Positions 17,785-26,937 of a stretch of 62,689 bases of DNA are shown here, piece by piece. A model generated the notes under the pieces. That model was not told the origin of the DNA. It saw only the letters and a program-made list of their open reading frames with translations, and made no database searches. Each line of letters starts with the position of its first letter. The first letter of the stretch is position 1. Source of the stretch: Anaeromassilibacillus stercoravium (lineage in GTDB: Bacteria; Bacillota; Clostridia; Oscillospirales; Acutalibacteraceae). Where the stretch lies: NCBI GenBank assembly GCA_019118845.1, contig DWYE01000065.1, positions 1-62,689 of the forward strand, written 5' to 3'. Made by a program: the position numbers and the translations under genes.

Positions 17785-18579
17785 TCAATCCCGCATCAGT
17801 TCCCACATCAGAATGGCTGCGGAGGCCGCCGCATTGAGCGACTCCGCGCGCCCCCGCATGGGGATCGTCACCGCTTGGCCGCACGCGGCCACTGTCTCCG
17901 CTTCCAACCCGTTCCCTTCGTTGCCCACCGCAATGATGGAAGGCTTTTCAAAGGAGAGCTCCGTAACCCGCTTTGCCGTCCGATCCGGCACAGCGGCATA
18001 GAGCGCAAAACCGATCTGCCGGAGCGTTGGCGCCGCATCCGCCAGGCGCTCCACCGAGCGGAACGGGAGACGGAACACCGCCCCCATACTGGCGCGGAGC
18101 ACTTTCGGGCTATACACATCACAGCAATTTCCCGCCAGCAGCACGCCGGAAAGCCCCAATGCCTCCGCCGTGCGCAGAACCGCCCCCAAATTGCCGGGGT
18201 CCTGCAAATTTTCGACCGCCAAGAGGTGTCCTTGGGGGGAAAGTCCCTCCAGCCCCACCGTCCCAGGGCGCTTTTCACAGATACAGAAAACCCCCTGCGT
18301 CGTCTTGGTCTCCGCCAGCAATTCCGCCACATGCGGCGCCAGCAGATACGCACGCGCGGCCCGGGGGACCACCCGCTCCAAATACGAGGCATACCGCTGC
18401 GCCGCCTGTTCGGTATAGAACAGCGTCCGGACCGCGATGCCGCTGTCCGCAGCGTCCGCACACAAACGGGCCCCCTCGATTATAAAAAGGCCCTCGCTCC
18501 GCCGGAATTCCGCGGAGGAGGCGAGCTTTGCGGCATGACGCACCCATTCATTTTTTCGGCTTGTAATCACTTCCGGCAT
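17785..18579 (-). CDS. TrmH/SpoU-family RNA 2'-O-methyltransferase
   Basis: A 264-residue SPOUT methyltransferase expected to methylate a ribose 2'-OH in rRNA or tRNA. The N-terminal part (1-100) resembles the SpoU substrate-binding domain (RRSEGLFIIEGARL). The C-terminal knot has motif 1 LQDPGNLGAVLRTAEALG, motif 2 GNEGNGLEAE and motif 3 IPMRGRAESLNAAASAAI. I start at MPEVITSRKNEW; the frame continues upstream into the rplT terminator, which argues against a longer protein. It resembles RlmB/YsgA-type enzymes placed after rplT in Firmicutes. The exact target nucleotide is not known. Confidence 0.88.
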   Translation of the reverse strand: MPEVITSRKNEWVRHAAKLASSAEFRRSEGLFIIEGARLCADAADSGIAVRTLFYTEQAAQRYASYLERVVPRAARAYLLAPHVAELLAETKTTQGVFCICEKRPGTVGLEGLSPQGHLLAVENLQDPGNLGAVLRTAEALGLSGVLLAGNCCDVYSPKVLRASMGAVFRLPFRSVERLADAAPTLRQIGFALYAAVPDRTAKRVTELSFEKPSIIAVGNEGNGLEAETVAACGQAVTIPMRGRAESLNAAASAAILMWELMRD

Positions 18580-18601
18580 CATTTTCACCCATAACGAAAA
18601 G

Positions 18602-18629
18602 TTGCGCCCGGCATCTCTTCCGGGCGCAA
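18602..18629 (-). terminator. Terminator of the infC-rpmI-rplT operon
   Basis: A perfect 10-bp GC-rich hairpin (18602-18611 with 18620-18629, 8-nt loop) lies 11 nt past the rplT stop and is followed on the minus strand by CTTTTCG. The T run is short, so it may be leaky and let some transcription continue into the SpoU gene 22 nt further on. Confidence 0.75.
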
Positions 18630-18640
18630 TTCCAGCTTTT

Positions 18641-18994
18641 TTATCTTGCGGCTTTTGCCTTCTCAACCAGCGCCTTGAATGCAGCCTCATCGCTCACAGC
18701 GATCTCAGCGAGCATCTTGCGGTTGAGCGCGATATTTGCCTTCTTCAGCCCGTTCATGAACACCGAGTAGCTGATGTCGTTCATGCGGCAGGCGGCGGAA
18801 ATCCGGGTGATCCACAGGCGGCGGAAATCTCTCTTTCTCTGCTTGCGGCCGATGTATGCATAGTTGCCGGATTTCATGACGGCCTGTTTCGCCATCTTAA
18901 AGTGCTTGCTCTTTGCACCAAAATAGCCCTTCGCCAGCTTCAAAGTCTTTTTTCTTCTCTTGCGTGTCATCAACGCGCCTTTTACACGTGCCAT
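18641..18994 (-). CDS. rplT: 50S ribosomal protein L20
   Basis: L20 binds 23S rRNA early in 50S assembly and in Firmicutes also represses its own operon by binding the mRNA leader. The 117-residue product is very basic at the N-terminus (MARVKGALMTRKRRKKTLKL), with the family's GYFGAKS, RDFRRLWITRI and YSVFMNGLKKA motifs. It is the last gene of infC-rpmI-rplT, 56 nt after rpmI, and precedes a terminator. Confidence 0.98.
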   Translation of the reverse strand: MARVKGALMTRKRRKKTLKLAKGYFGAKSKHFKMAKQAVMKSGNYAYIGRKQRKRDFRRLWITRISAACRMNDISYSVFMNGLKKANIALNRKMLAEIAVSDEAAFKALVEKAKAAR

Positions 18995-19050
18995 TTTATA
19001 TACCTCCAGTAATGGTTATAGTTTTGATCGGAAACGAAACGCTGCCTCGA

Positions 19051-19248
19051 TTATTTATAAGGCACCAGGCGCTTCACCTGGCGTACATTCGTCTTGTCCG
19101 CCACAGTGGTCTGACGCAGGCCTCTCTTGCGCTTGGTGGTCTTCTTGTTCAGGATGTGGGATTTATTGGCGTGGGCGCGGATGACCTTTCCATTCTTAGA
19201 AAGCTTGAAGCGCTTTTTCGCGCCGCTGTGTGTTTTAATCTTGGGCAT
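19051..19248 (-). CDS. rpmI: 50S ribosomal protein L35
   Basis: A 65-residue, strongly basic ribosomal protein. The start MPKIKTHSGAKKRFK and the central KSHILNKKTTKRKR are standard L35 sequences. It sits 23 nt after infC and 56 nt before rplT in the conserved operon. Confidence 0.98.
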   Translation of the reverse strand: MPKIKTHSGAKKRFKLSKNGKVIRAHANKSHILNKKTTKRKRGLRQTTVADKTNVRQVKRLVPYK

Positions 19249-19271
19249 GATATGCTCCTCCTTAATAATGA

Positions 19272-19790
19272 TTATTTAGCGGGTTTGGATGCAAGGAACA
19301 TCAGCATGTTGCGTCCTTCCAGCTTCGCCGGTTTCTCCACATTGGCAAGCTCGCTGAGCGCCTCTGCAAAGCGCCGCATGATCTCGTGGCCCTGCTCAGG
19401 ATGCCCCATCTCACGGCCGCGGAAGCGGATGGAAACCTTGACCTTATTGCCTTCCTTCAAGAATCGGGTGGCATGGCCAACCTTCGTCTCAAAGTCGTGG
19501 GTGTCGATATTGAGGGACAGGCGGATTTCCTTGATCTCGACGACACGCTGGTTCTTTCTTGCTTCCTTCTCGCGCTTCGTCTGTTCAAAACGGTACTTTC
19601 CGTAGTCGATAATTTTGCAAACCGGAGGCGTCGCCTGCGGCGCAATTTTTACAAGGTCCAAATTTTGTCCGAACGCCATCTCCAACGCCTTCGCGGTGGG
19701 CATAATCCCAAGCTGGTTGCCGTCCGAACCGATGACACGCACTTCTCTGTCACGAATTTCTTCGTTGATCTGTAGTTCCTTGTTGCTAAT
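19272..19790 (-). CDS. infC: Translation initiation factor IF-3, with an ATT start codon
   Basis: IF-3 binds the 30S subunit, prevents premature joining of 50S and proofreads start-codon choice. The product (about 172 residues) begins SNKELQINEEIRDREVRVIG and contains the linker and IF3-C motifs CKIIDYGKYRFEQ, RLSLNIDTHDFETK and SIRFRGREMGHPEQG. I place the start at the ATT codon at 19790-19788, because GGAGGTG lies exactly seven nucleotides upstream. An in-frame GTG seven codons earlier would put that site inside the gene and has none of its own. AUU initiation of infC is known from E. coli and Bacillus relatives and is tied to autoregulation. Confidence 0.93.
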   Translation of the reverse strand: MSNKELQINEEIRDREVRVIGSDGNQLGIMPTAKALEMAFGQNLDLVKIAPQATPPVCKIIDYGKYRFEQTKREKEARKNQRVVEIKEIRLSLNIDTHDFETKVGHATRFLKEGNKVKVSIRFRGREMGHPEQGHEIMRRFAEALSELANVEKPAKLEGRNMLMFLASKPAK

Positions 19791-19797
19791 GGTTAAG

Positions 19798-19804
19798 CAC
19801 CTCC
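19798..19804 (-). promoter_or_regulatory. Ribosome binding site that fixes the infC ATT start
   Basis: GGAGGTG on the minus strand, seven nucleotides before the ATT codon at 19790. It is the only good site near the 5' end of infC and is the main reason for choosing the unusual start. Confidence 0.8.
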
Positions 19805-19811
19805 AAATCAC

Positions 19812-19955
19812 GTTATTTATGAATGCAACAAAAAGCGCGGGCAGAATCCTTCCGCTCGCGCATCAATACCCCATTTCACAGATTGCTCTGTGTACGTATT
19901 GACCCATGACGGACGGAACCACACAGGTGTGGGCAAAGCCCCGCTTTGTTTTACC
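19812..19955 (-). ncRNA. Structured infC-operon leader (candidate L20-type leader)
   Basis: The stretch from the predicted transcription start to infC is about 165 nt and highly foldable. A 7-bp stem (19896-19902 with 19863-19869) encloses an internal loop and a 6-bp hairpin at 19877-19892 capped by a GCAA tetraloop. Further upstream is an imperfect hairpin around CCACAC/GTGTGG. The series ends in a terminator-like hairpin. This organisation fits the known Firmicutes mechanism in which excess L20 binds the leader and causes premature termination. I have not compared it to the Rfam model, so the family is an inference. Confidence 0.6.
19835..19861 (-). terminator. Attenuator hairpin in the infC leader
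   Basis: On the minus strand GCGCG pairs with CGCGC across a partly paired stem (19861-19835), followed directly by TTTTT (19834-19830). It sits within the leader, about 40 nt before the infC start, as expected for a regulated premature terminator. Confidence 0.6.
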
Positions 19956-19960
19956 TACTA

Positions 19961-19989
19961 ACTTTACCATCTAGCCCAGCGTTTGTCAA
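19961..19989 (-). promoter_or_regulatory. Sigma-A-type promoter of infC-rpmI-rplT
   Basis: Minus strand: -35 TTGACA (19989-19984), 17-nt spacer, -10 TAAAGT (19966-19961). The -35 is a perfect consensus and the -10 keeps four of six bases. It begins 29 nt after the addA stop codon. Confidence 0.75.
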
Positions 19990-20017
19990 GGACAATTTTT
20001 CAAAAGATGGACGCACA

Positions 20018-23000
20018 TCAACCCATCCCTTCCCCACGGATTTCGCGGTTCAGATAAAACGAGTACAGCAGGCATTCCTTGACCGGCAGGCCGGTGCAGA
20101 CCGCGAGCGCCCGGCGGTAAAGGGCCAACTGTGCCCGGTAGCGCTCCCACAGGGCGGCTTCGTCCTTAGTGTGGTCGGTTTTAAAATCCACGATAACCAG
20201 GCTACCGTCCTCCTCAAATGCACAGTCCACCGCGCCCTGCATCACCACCGGCTCCCCTGCGAGCGTTTCCGGCAGGCCGGGCTGCACTTCTCCGGAGGGA
20301 ATCTCCACGGTAAAGCGGTACTCGCGGAGGACTTGCTTCGCATGCAGGATCCTTTGCGCCAGGGGTGAGGCAAAAAACGCCTGCACCCGGTTCATCTCCA
20401 CCGCGTCGCCCTCCTCGCGGGAAAGGAACCCCTGCTTCACCAAGCGCTCACACTCGCGCTCTGGCTGCGTGCGCGCCGTCTCATAGTCGCAGAACTGCAT
20501 GTACTGGTGCAGCGCTGTGCCGCGCTCTGCAGGAGTCAGCCCCTGCTTGCTCAAAAAAGCGGGGCGCGCTGTGGCGGCATACTGGAAAGAAAACGGTTCC
20601 GCCGCCAGATCGCTGGCCGCCACCTTGGTCGGCACGCCACGTAAACCGGCGTAGGGATATACAAAATCCAGTTCGCTTCTCAATTGACTTAGCAGCGCCT
20701 GGTCGGGCAATGCCGGTTCCTCTTCTTCCGTCTCCCCCTGCTCCTCCGCAGCGGGGGGAGAAACAATCCGAATGGCCCAGGGGGTATCGCAGGAAACGGT
20801 GACGCCCGGCAGCGCCGCCGCCATCTCGCGCAGCGTTCCTCCATCCGGATGGCGCATCGCACACAGGAGCAGCCAGTCGGAGATACAGGAAGCGCTCCGC
20901 ACCACATAGGGCTGTAGGCGCGGCTCTTCGGTCAGACGGGAGGCCAGCTTTCCCAGCGTCTTCTCCGCATCTTTCACCGTGGTCACAAGCAGCAGCTTTT
21001 CTTTTGCGCGCGTCATCGCCACATACAGGACGCGCAATTCCTCGCTCATCTCCCCGCGGTCGATCTCCAATGCGGCGGCCTCCCTGGGCAAGGTTGTCAC
21101 CCGCGCGCCGGTCTCCGGGTCGCGCAGTTTCACGCCGAATCCCAGTTCCGGATGCAGCAGAACGTCCCCGCGCTCCTTGTTAAACCGCCGGGAGCAGCCC
21201 GCCAAGATACAGACCGGGAATTCCAGCCCCTTGCTGCGATGGATGCTCATAATCTGCACCACTTCGGCCCCGCCCACTGTGGAGGCTGAGGCGAGGTCGG
21301 CATCCTGCTGTTCCAAGCGGTCCAACATCCGCACAAAGCCGGACAGCCCGTTGAAGCCGGAACCCTCGTATTTCTTGGCATACTCCAACAGCAGGCGCAA
21401 ATTTGCCAGCCGGAGTTCGCCGTTTGCCATCGCCTGCACCAGATCCGGATATCCGCTTTTCTCGTACACCAGATTGATCAGCCGGTCTGAAGGAAGGGTG
21501 GCGGCCAGAGCACGGTACTCCTCGATGTCCCGCAAAACCTGCGTTGCCCGCCCGTCGCCCTCCTGCGCCGCCCGCACCAGGGCGATGTAGAGCGGCTCTT
21601 TGCGCTCCCGGATGCGGATGTCCGCCAGATCGTCCGGGGTAAACCCATAGATTGGGCTCATCAATACGGACAACAGCGGGATGTCCTGCATCGGGTTGTC
21701 GATCACCCGCAGCAACGACACCGCCACAGCCACCTCCGGCGCGGCAAAAAAGCCCCCGCCCGTATCCGCCCATGCGGGAACGCCGAGGCGCTGCAGCTCC
21801 TTGGCATACTCCTTTGCGTACCGGTTTGCACTGCGCAGCAAAATGCAGAAGTCGTGGTAACCGGCGGGACGCTGCACCCCATCCTCTGTGACCAGCAGGC
21901 CCTCCGCCATCATGCGGTGGATGCGCTCCGCAATGTGGCGGCTCTCGACGCGGACCATCTCTTCCTCGTCCCCTTTGGAGAGGTCGATGATGTCGAGCTG
22001 GGTGTCGGGCTCCGCGCTGGGGGGATAGGACGCGCCCGGGATCAGCTCCTCCCCCTCCCCGTAATCGAGGTCGCCCGTCTGGACGCTCATCAACTGGCGA
22101 AAGACAAAGTTGACCGCCCCGGTGACCCCTGCGCGGCTCCGGAAGTTCCGGTCCAGCGCAATGCTGGCCGGGTACACATCCCGCGTGCGGTCGTAGGGCG
22201 GATAGGCCGCGCGGCGGCGCAGGAAAATCTGCGGCATGGCCTGCCGGAAGCTGTAGATGCTCTGCTTGACATCCCCCACAAAAAACAGGTTCGATTCCTC
22301 CCGCGATACCGCGCGGAAAATCATGTCCTGCGCCTCGTTGGTGTCCTGGTACTCGTCCACCATGATCTCATCAAACCGCGCGGCCAGCTCCTCCGCCTCC
22401 GGGGTGCGGACAGCCCCCTCCGGCGTGTCGCGGACAAGAAGCTTCAGCGCCCAGTGCTCCAAATCGCCAAAATCGGCGGCGCGGCGTTCCTGCTTCAAGC
22501 GGTCGAGCGTTTCGCCAAAGCGGACCGTCACCTCGAAGAGCTTGGCCACCAGCGGGGCCAGGCGCGCAATGTCCGCCGCACATTCCAGCTCGCTCTCCTG
22601 AAACAGGCCGGCCAGCTTTTCCACCGTGGCCTTGACCTCTTTGCGGGAAGCCGTCAGCTTATTTTTCAAAGGGTCGTCCCCATAGCCGCGCAGGGGCTTC
22701 AGCTTCTCATAGGTAAAATCCCCGCACGCAAAGGCAAGCCCATTCCAATCCTTTTGTGCGATGCGCGCCTGCAAGTCCAGCAAACCGGCCAAGTCCGACG
22801 CATACGCATCGTGATAGGCCTTTTCGATCGCCTCATCCTGCCGCATCAGGGACAGCGCGTTCTGTGTCAGGGCGATGGCATACGCCACCGCGTCCGCCGC
22901 ATAGCGGAGCGCCGTCTCCCCCCAGATGGTCTGGGATGCGGGGAGCTCTTCCCGGTAGAGGGCGGCCTTTTCGCGCAGCCACCGCTCCGGGAATGGGTGG

Positions 23001-23551
23001 GAACGCACAAATTCATAGAGGGTCTCCACTGTTGAGACAATCCGCGCATCGTCACGCCCAGCGGAAAAGGCGTCCACCAGCTCCAAAAACGACGGGTCTG
23101 AAAGAGCGTAATATTCATCCAGCACCTGCGCCATCGCATCGTTGCGAAGCAGCGTCATTTCCGCGTCGTCCAAGATGCGAAAATCCGGCGACACGCCGAG
23201 CTTATAGAAATTCTCCCGCACCAGTTCGCTGCAAAAGCTGTGGATGGTGCTGATCTGTGCCCGCGCCAACAGGATCTGCTGACGCTGCAAACGCACGTTA
23301 TACGGGTCTTCTTCCAACAGCAGGGCGATCTGGGCGGCGATCCGGTCCCGCATTTCCGCAGCCGCGGCCTTCGTAAACGTGACCACCAAAAGGCGGTCCG
23401 CATCCGTCGGATGGCGCTCGTCGGTCAATCGCTCGATCACGCGCTGCACCAGGACCGCCGTCTTGCCCGAACCGGCAGCGGCGGAAACCAGCAGCGTCCC
23501 TCCGCGCGCTTCAATCGCGTCCCGTTGGCCTGGCGTCCAATTCCGTCCCAT
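20018..23551 (-). CDS. addA: ATP-dependent helicase/nuclease subunit A
   Basis: AddA with AddB processes double-strand DNA ends for RecA-dependent repair, the Firmicutes counterpart of RecBCD. The 1177-residue product is a UvrD-like helicase: Q-motif WTPGQRDAI, Walker A SAAAGSGKTAVL (about 24-35), motif II VDEYQDTNEAQ, motif III FFVGDVKQSIYSFRQA, motif V IHRSKGLEFPV, motif VI RVLYVAMTRAKEKL. A RecB-type nuclease domain closes it, with the catalytic VDFKTDHTKD near residue 1130. It overlaps the end of addB by 41 nt. Confidence 0.97.
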   Translation of the reverse strand: MGRNWTPGQRDAIEARGGTLLVSAAAGSGKTAVLVQRVIERLTDERHPTDADRLLVVTFTKAAAAEMRDRIAAQIALLLEEDPYNVRLQRQQILLARAQISTIHSFCSELVRENFYKLGVSPDFRILDDAEMTLLRNDAMAQVLDEYYALSDPSFLELVDAFSAGRDDARIVSTVETLYEFVRSHPFPERWLREKAALYREELPASQTIWGETALRYAADAVAYAIALTQNALSLMRQDEAIEKAYHDAYASDLAGLLDLQARIAQKDWNGLAFACGDFTYEKLKPLRGYGDDPLKNKLTASRKEVKATVEKLAGLFQESELECAADIARLAPLVAKLFEVTVRFGETLDRLKQERRAADFGDLEHWALKLLVRDTPEGAVRTPEAEELAARFDEIMVDEYQDTNEAQDMIFRAVSREESNLFFVGDVKQSIYSFRQAMPQIFLRRRAAYPPYDRTRDVYPASIALDRNFRSRAGVTGAVNFVFRQLMSVQTGDLDYGEGEELIPGASYPPSAEPDTQLDIIDLSKGDEEEMVRVESRHIAERIHRMMAEGLLVTEDGVQRPAGYHDFCILLRSANRYAKEYAKELQRLGVPAWADTGGGFFAAPEVAVAVSLLRVIDNPMQDIPLLSVLMSPIYGFTPDDLADIRIRERKEPLYIALVRAAQEGDGRATQVLRDIEEYRALAATLPSDRLINLVYEKSGYPDLVQAMANGELRLANLRLLLEYAKKYEGSGFNGLSGFVRMLDRLEQQDADLASASTVGGAEVVQIMSIHRSKGLEFPVCILAGCSRRFNKERGDVLLHPELGFGVKLRDPETGARVTTLPREAAALEIDRGEMSEELRVLYVAMTRAKEKLLLVTTVKDAEKTLGKLASRLTEEPRLQPYVVRSASCISDWLLLCAMRHPDGGTLREMAAALPGVTVSCDTPWAIRIVSPPAAEEQGETEEEEPALPDQALLSQLRSELDFVYPYAGLRGVPTKVAASDLAAEPFSFQYAATARPAFLSKQGLTPAERGTALHQYMQFCDYETARTQPERECERLVKQGFLSREEGDAVEMNRVQAFFASPLAQRILHAKQVLREYRFTVEIPSGEVQPGLPETLAGEPVVMQGAVDCAFEEDGSLVIVDFKTDHTKDEAALWERYRAQLALYRRALAVCTGLPVKECLLYSFYLNREIRGEGMG

Positions 23552-26500
23552 CTGTATGCTCCCCCTTCCTTGTCAATTCCGCTAGGGCCGCGTCGCGGCC
23601 CCATTTGCCCATCTGCCGCGCGGCGTCCTCCTGTTCCCTGCCGCAGACCGCAAAATACGGGCACCACTGGCAGGCGTCCGTATCGCCCTTGAGCGGGACC
23701 GCCGCCACGCGGCCCCGGTGCAGCTCTTCTGCCATGGATGCGGCCAAATCCTTCACCCGGCGCAAGATGGCGTCCATCTCCCCCGGCGACACCACGCTGT
23801 CGCGCCGGGCGGGAGCGCCGTTTTTGATGGTCACCGGGATGTATGTCCCCGCGCCATCGGGCTCCATCGCGTGGAGGACGTCCGGATCGTCGATCAACAG
23901 GCCGTTCATGCGCAGTTTTTTGGTTTCTTCCTGCCGCACCTTTTCCTTTGACGTGCCGCGCGCCACGGAAAGGGTGGGCCTTGATGCGGGCACATAAAGA
24001 ATCCCCGCCGGCGCCAGATTGCCGCCATAGCGCGCTTCCGCGTTTTCGCTCAAGGTCGCCAAATAGATGAGCATTTGCATGTTGACGCCATAGATCACAT
24101 CCGACAGCTTGAATTCCTTCTTGCCGGTCTTGTAATCCACCACGCGTAAATACTGGACCCCGTCCCGTTGGAGCAGGTCCACGCGGTCCACCTTCCCATC
24201 GATGGACACCCGCCCGCCGTCCGGCAGAGGGATCGACAGAGCGGGCACCCCGTCCTCTCCAACGGGCAGTTCGAAGTCCACGGGCGCAAATTCGCTCTGG
24301 CAGAGTTCCTCCGCTATGTGCGCAACGATCACCAGCGCGGACTCGGACAGCCGTGCAAACAGATAGGCAAAACGCGGCGACTTATTGCGCGATCCGCCGA
24401 GATGCGTCTCCATATATTGCTCCAACAGGCGGTCGATCTCCGCTTTGAGATCCTGTTGGCCCATGGCGTGCAATTCCTGCGCGCCCGTCTCGCGGAAGAG
24501 GTGCTCCAAAAGGTAGTGCATCAGGCTCCCGTATTCCAATGCATCCATCTCCGCGGTGCGGCGCTCCTTGGCACGCAGCCCATAACGGCAAAAGTATTGA
24601 AACCGGCAGAGGTAAAACGTCTCAATTTGCGTTGCGGATACATGCATATTTGCGCCAAAGAGCTTCCGCGCTTTCTCCTCGTCCTGGAAACCGGCAGCAC
24701 CTTTCCGAGCCGCTCGGTCCACCGCAGCGGTACGCGCCGCATAGCCGGGACGCTCCGCAAAGAGCTGCTTCATCGTTGCGGAAAGCGGCGTATTCCGCTG
24801 CCACTGCTGTGCGGCCAGTGCAAAGGCGGGCTGCGCGGCGTTTGCCGTCCAGGTCTGCGGCAGGCTGTACGGGGTATAAACAGGCACTCCCTGCAAAATG
24901 GACAGTGTCTCCGTGACAATCGCAGAGGCGCGCTTTGGCTCGCCCTCCGGACCGGCCGCGGCAAAGCTGATGTACAATCGCTCCGAAGCGGCGCTCATTG
25001 CCGCATAGGCAAGGAAGCGTTCCTGCACGGCAACGCCCTCCAGCGTATCGTTCAGCGGCAGGCCGAGCGCGATCAACTCCCGGCGTTCCCCATCGCTAAA
25101 CACACAATGGGAGCTCGGAGAGAGCGGGAAATCGCCCTGCGCCGCCCCCAGCAGGAAAACCACCTTCGGTTCCTCCGCGCGGATACGGTCCGCAGCGCCG
25201 ACGGTCACTTCGTCCAGGCCCTCCGGAATGCTGGCAATGTCGTTCGCCAAGATCACCAGACGCAGGAGCTCTGCATACCGCGTGTGGCGCAGACGGCATC
25301 CCTTGAGCACCAGGGCGCTCTGGTCGAGGATCGCCATCAGCACATCCCACAGGCGCAGCTGCCGTTCCGCCAGCTCCGGCCTTCCGTCCGCCGCCAGCCG
25401 TGCCGCCAATTCTTTTAGATGTTCCGCCGCCTGGACGTCCTCCAACAGGCGGTACACCGCCAACGCCATCTCTTCGCCGTCGGCCTCCGCCACCCGCTGG
25501 GCAAACCGGGATAAAGGCTCTACCACCGCACTGCGGCTCTCATTCAGCGCTTCCAGCTGCTCGCGGTCCCGCTCCGTCCATTCCTCCACAAATCCACGTG
25601 GATGGTCCGCCCATGCTTCTTTCCACTTCCGGCCGGACAGATTCCATAAGTAGGTATAATTTTCCAACGCGGAAATCTGTTCCGTGGAAAAGCCGGCCAA
25701 ACCCGTCTTCAAGTAGGCAAACACATCGCCAGAGGCAAACCCGGAGCGCACCACCTGAAATGCAGAAAGCACCAACCGCATCAGGGGCTCCGCATCCACC
25801 GCCTGGGGCTTATCCATAAAGTAGGGGATGTCCCGATGCTCCAAAGCCACATCCAATATCCCCCGGTATTGGTCCGGCGTGCGGGCGATCACGGCAAAAT
25901 CCCGGTAGCGGTAGCCATTTTCCATCACCAGATGCCGGATCGCAGCCGCAGCGGTCTCTGCCTCGTCGTATAGGTCCTTCGCTTCATAGAGGGTCACCCC
26001 CTGCGCAGGCTGCGGGGCGCCGTGGGCCGTCCGAAAAGTGCCCGCCTCCAAAGCGGAAAGGCCCTTGGCGTGAAACCGTTTCCCAGGTTCCAACACCTCC
26101 GGTGCGGCAACACGTACCCCGCGCTCCTTGGCCATCCGGATGAGGGTGTTCCCCGTATGGCGTACCAGGGAAAACAATCCCATGCCGCGCTCGGGGTCGT
26201 CCAGCTGGTCCGTGCAGAGGGACACATACACCTCGTCCGCCTGTTCCAGCATGGCGGCGATGATCTGGTATTCCTGCACCGTAAAGCTTTGGAAGGAGTC
26301 GAGCGCTACCACGCAGCCTTTAAAAAGGGTATGTTGCTCCAAAAGCGCTTTCAGCCGCGTCAGGTCGTCCAGCGGGTCCACGTAGCTCTGCGCTACCAAA
26401 GCGTCGTAAGCCTCCAAAATCAAAGAAAGCTCCCGGGCTTTCTGCTGCAAAGTGCTGGACAACGGCTGGTCCGACGGCGTTTCCACCGCCTCCAAAAGAT

Positions 26501-26900
26501 CGGACGGCCGGATGCCACACATCTTGAGTTCCGCCTCCTGTGCCAACAGCAGCCGGACCAGCTCCGCATCCTCCGCACTCTTGCGGTAGAAGTCCAACTG
26601 GTCCTTCACCTGCTCGAGTGCCAGGCTCATAAAGATGCTGCGGCCGCCGTCGTCCAAGCGCCGGCCAGCCGCCCCTCCAAATCGGCGGAAAGCAAAATCC
26701 GCGAGGCGCGAAAAGCTAAAGACCCAAACCCGCTGGGCTTCCTTCGGCCCCAATAGGCGCAGCATCGCGCGTTCATTTTGGAAGGACCCCTGCTCTGGGA
26801 CCAGCAAAACCGGCTGCTGTTCCACCGGCGTTTCCTTGAGCAGATTGCGCAGGCGTACCGTTTTTCCGCTTCCCGCACGGCCAAGAAGTAAATGTAGCAA
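23511..26900 (-). CDS. addB: ATP-dependent helicase/nuclease subunit B
   Basis: Partner of AddA; it carries an inactive-helicase fold that recognises Chi and a second nuclease. The product of about 1129 residues has an N-terminal P-loop LLGRAGSGKT, a C-terminal nuclease motif RVVDYKTGKKEF, and the iron-sulfur cysteines: one in the YLCRFQYFCRYG region and a C-terminal CQWCPYFAVCG cluster. I start at the TTG at 26900, six nucleotides after GGAGGGG. An apparent ATG at 26933 lies inside a TATAAT sequence that looks like the promoter's -10 element, so it is unlikely to be translated. The 41-nt overlap with addA suggests coupled translation. Confidence 0.95.
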   Translation of the reverse strand: MLHLLLGRAGSGKTVRLRNLLKETPVEQQPVLLVPEQGSFQNERAMLRLLGPKEAQRVWVFSFSRLADFAFRRFGGAAGRRLDDGGRSIFMSLALEQVKDQLDFYRKSAEDAELVRLLLAQEAELKMCGIRPSDLLEAVETPSDQPLSSTLQQKARELSLILEAYDALVAQSYVDPLDDLTRLKALLEQHTLFKGCVVALDSFQSFTVQEYQIIAAMLEQADEVYVSLCTDQLDDPERGMGLFSLVRHTGNTLIRMAKERGVRVAAPEVLEPGKRFHAKGLSALEAGTFRTAHGAPQPAQGVTLYEAKDLYDEAETAAAAIRHLVMENGYRYRDFAVIARTPDQYRGILDVALEHRDIPYFMDKPQAVDAEPLMRLVLSAFQVVRSGFASGDVFAYLKTGLAGFSTEQISALENYTYLWNLSGRKWKEAWADHPRGFVEEWTERDREQLEALNESRSAVVEPLSRFAQRVAEADGEEMALAVYRLLEDVQAAEHLKELAARLAADGRPELAERQLRLWDVLMAILDQSALVLKGCRLRHTRYAELLRLVILANDIASIPEGLDEVTVGAADRIRAEEPKVVFLLGAAQGDFPLSPSSHCVFSDGERRELIALGLPLNDTLEGVAVQERFLAYAAMSAASERLYISFAAAGPEGEPKRASAIVTETLSILQGVPVYTPYSLPQTWTANAAQPAFALAAQQWQRNTPLSATMKQLFAERPGYAARTAAVDRAARKGAAGFQDEEKARKLFGANMHVSATQIETFYLCRFQYFCRYGLRAKERRTAEMDALEYGSLMHYLLEHLFRETGAQELHAMGQQDLKAEIDRLLEQYMETHLGGSRNKSPRFAYLFARLSESALVIVAHIAEELCQSEFAPVDFELPVGEDGVPALSIPLPDGGRVSIDGKVDRVDLLQRDGVQYLRVVDYKTGKKEFKLSDVIYGVNMQMLIYLATLSENAEARYGGNLAPAGILYVPASRPTLSVARGTSKEKVRQEETKKLRMNGLLIDDPDVLHAMEPDGAGTYIPVTIKNGAPARRDSVVSPGEMDAILRRVKDLAASMAEELHRGRVAAVPLKGDTDACQWCPYFAVCGREQEDAARQMGKWGRDAALAELTRKGEHTDGTELDARPTGRD

Positions 26901-26931
26901 AATGAACCCCTCCGATCGTTCGTTCCTTCCC

Positions 26932-26937
26932 ATTATA
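26932..26937 (-). promoter_or_regulatory. Candidate -10 element of addBA
   Basis: A perfect TATAAT on the minus strand, 31 nt before the proposed addB TTG start. No good -35 hexamer is visible at the usual distance (the sequence there is AT-rich), so the promoter is only a candidate. Confidence 0.4.
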
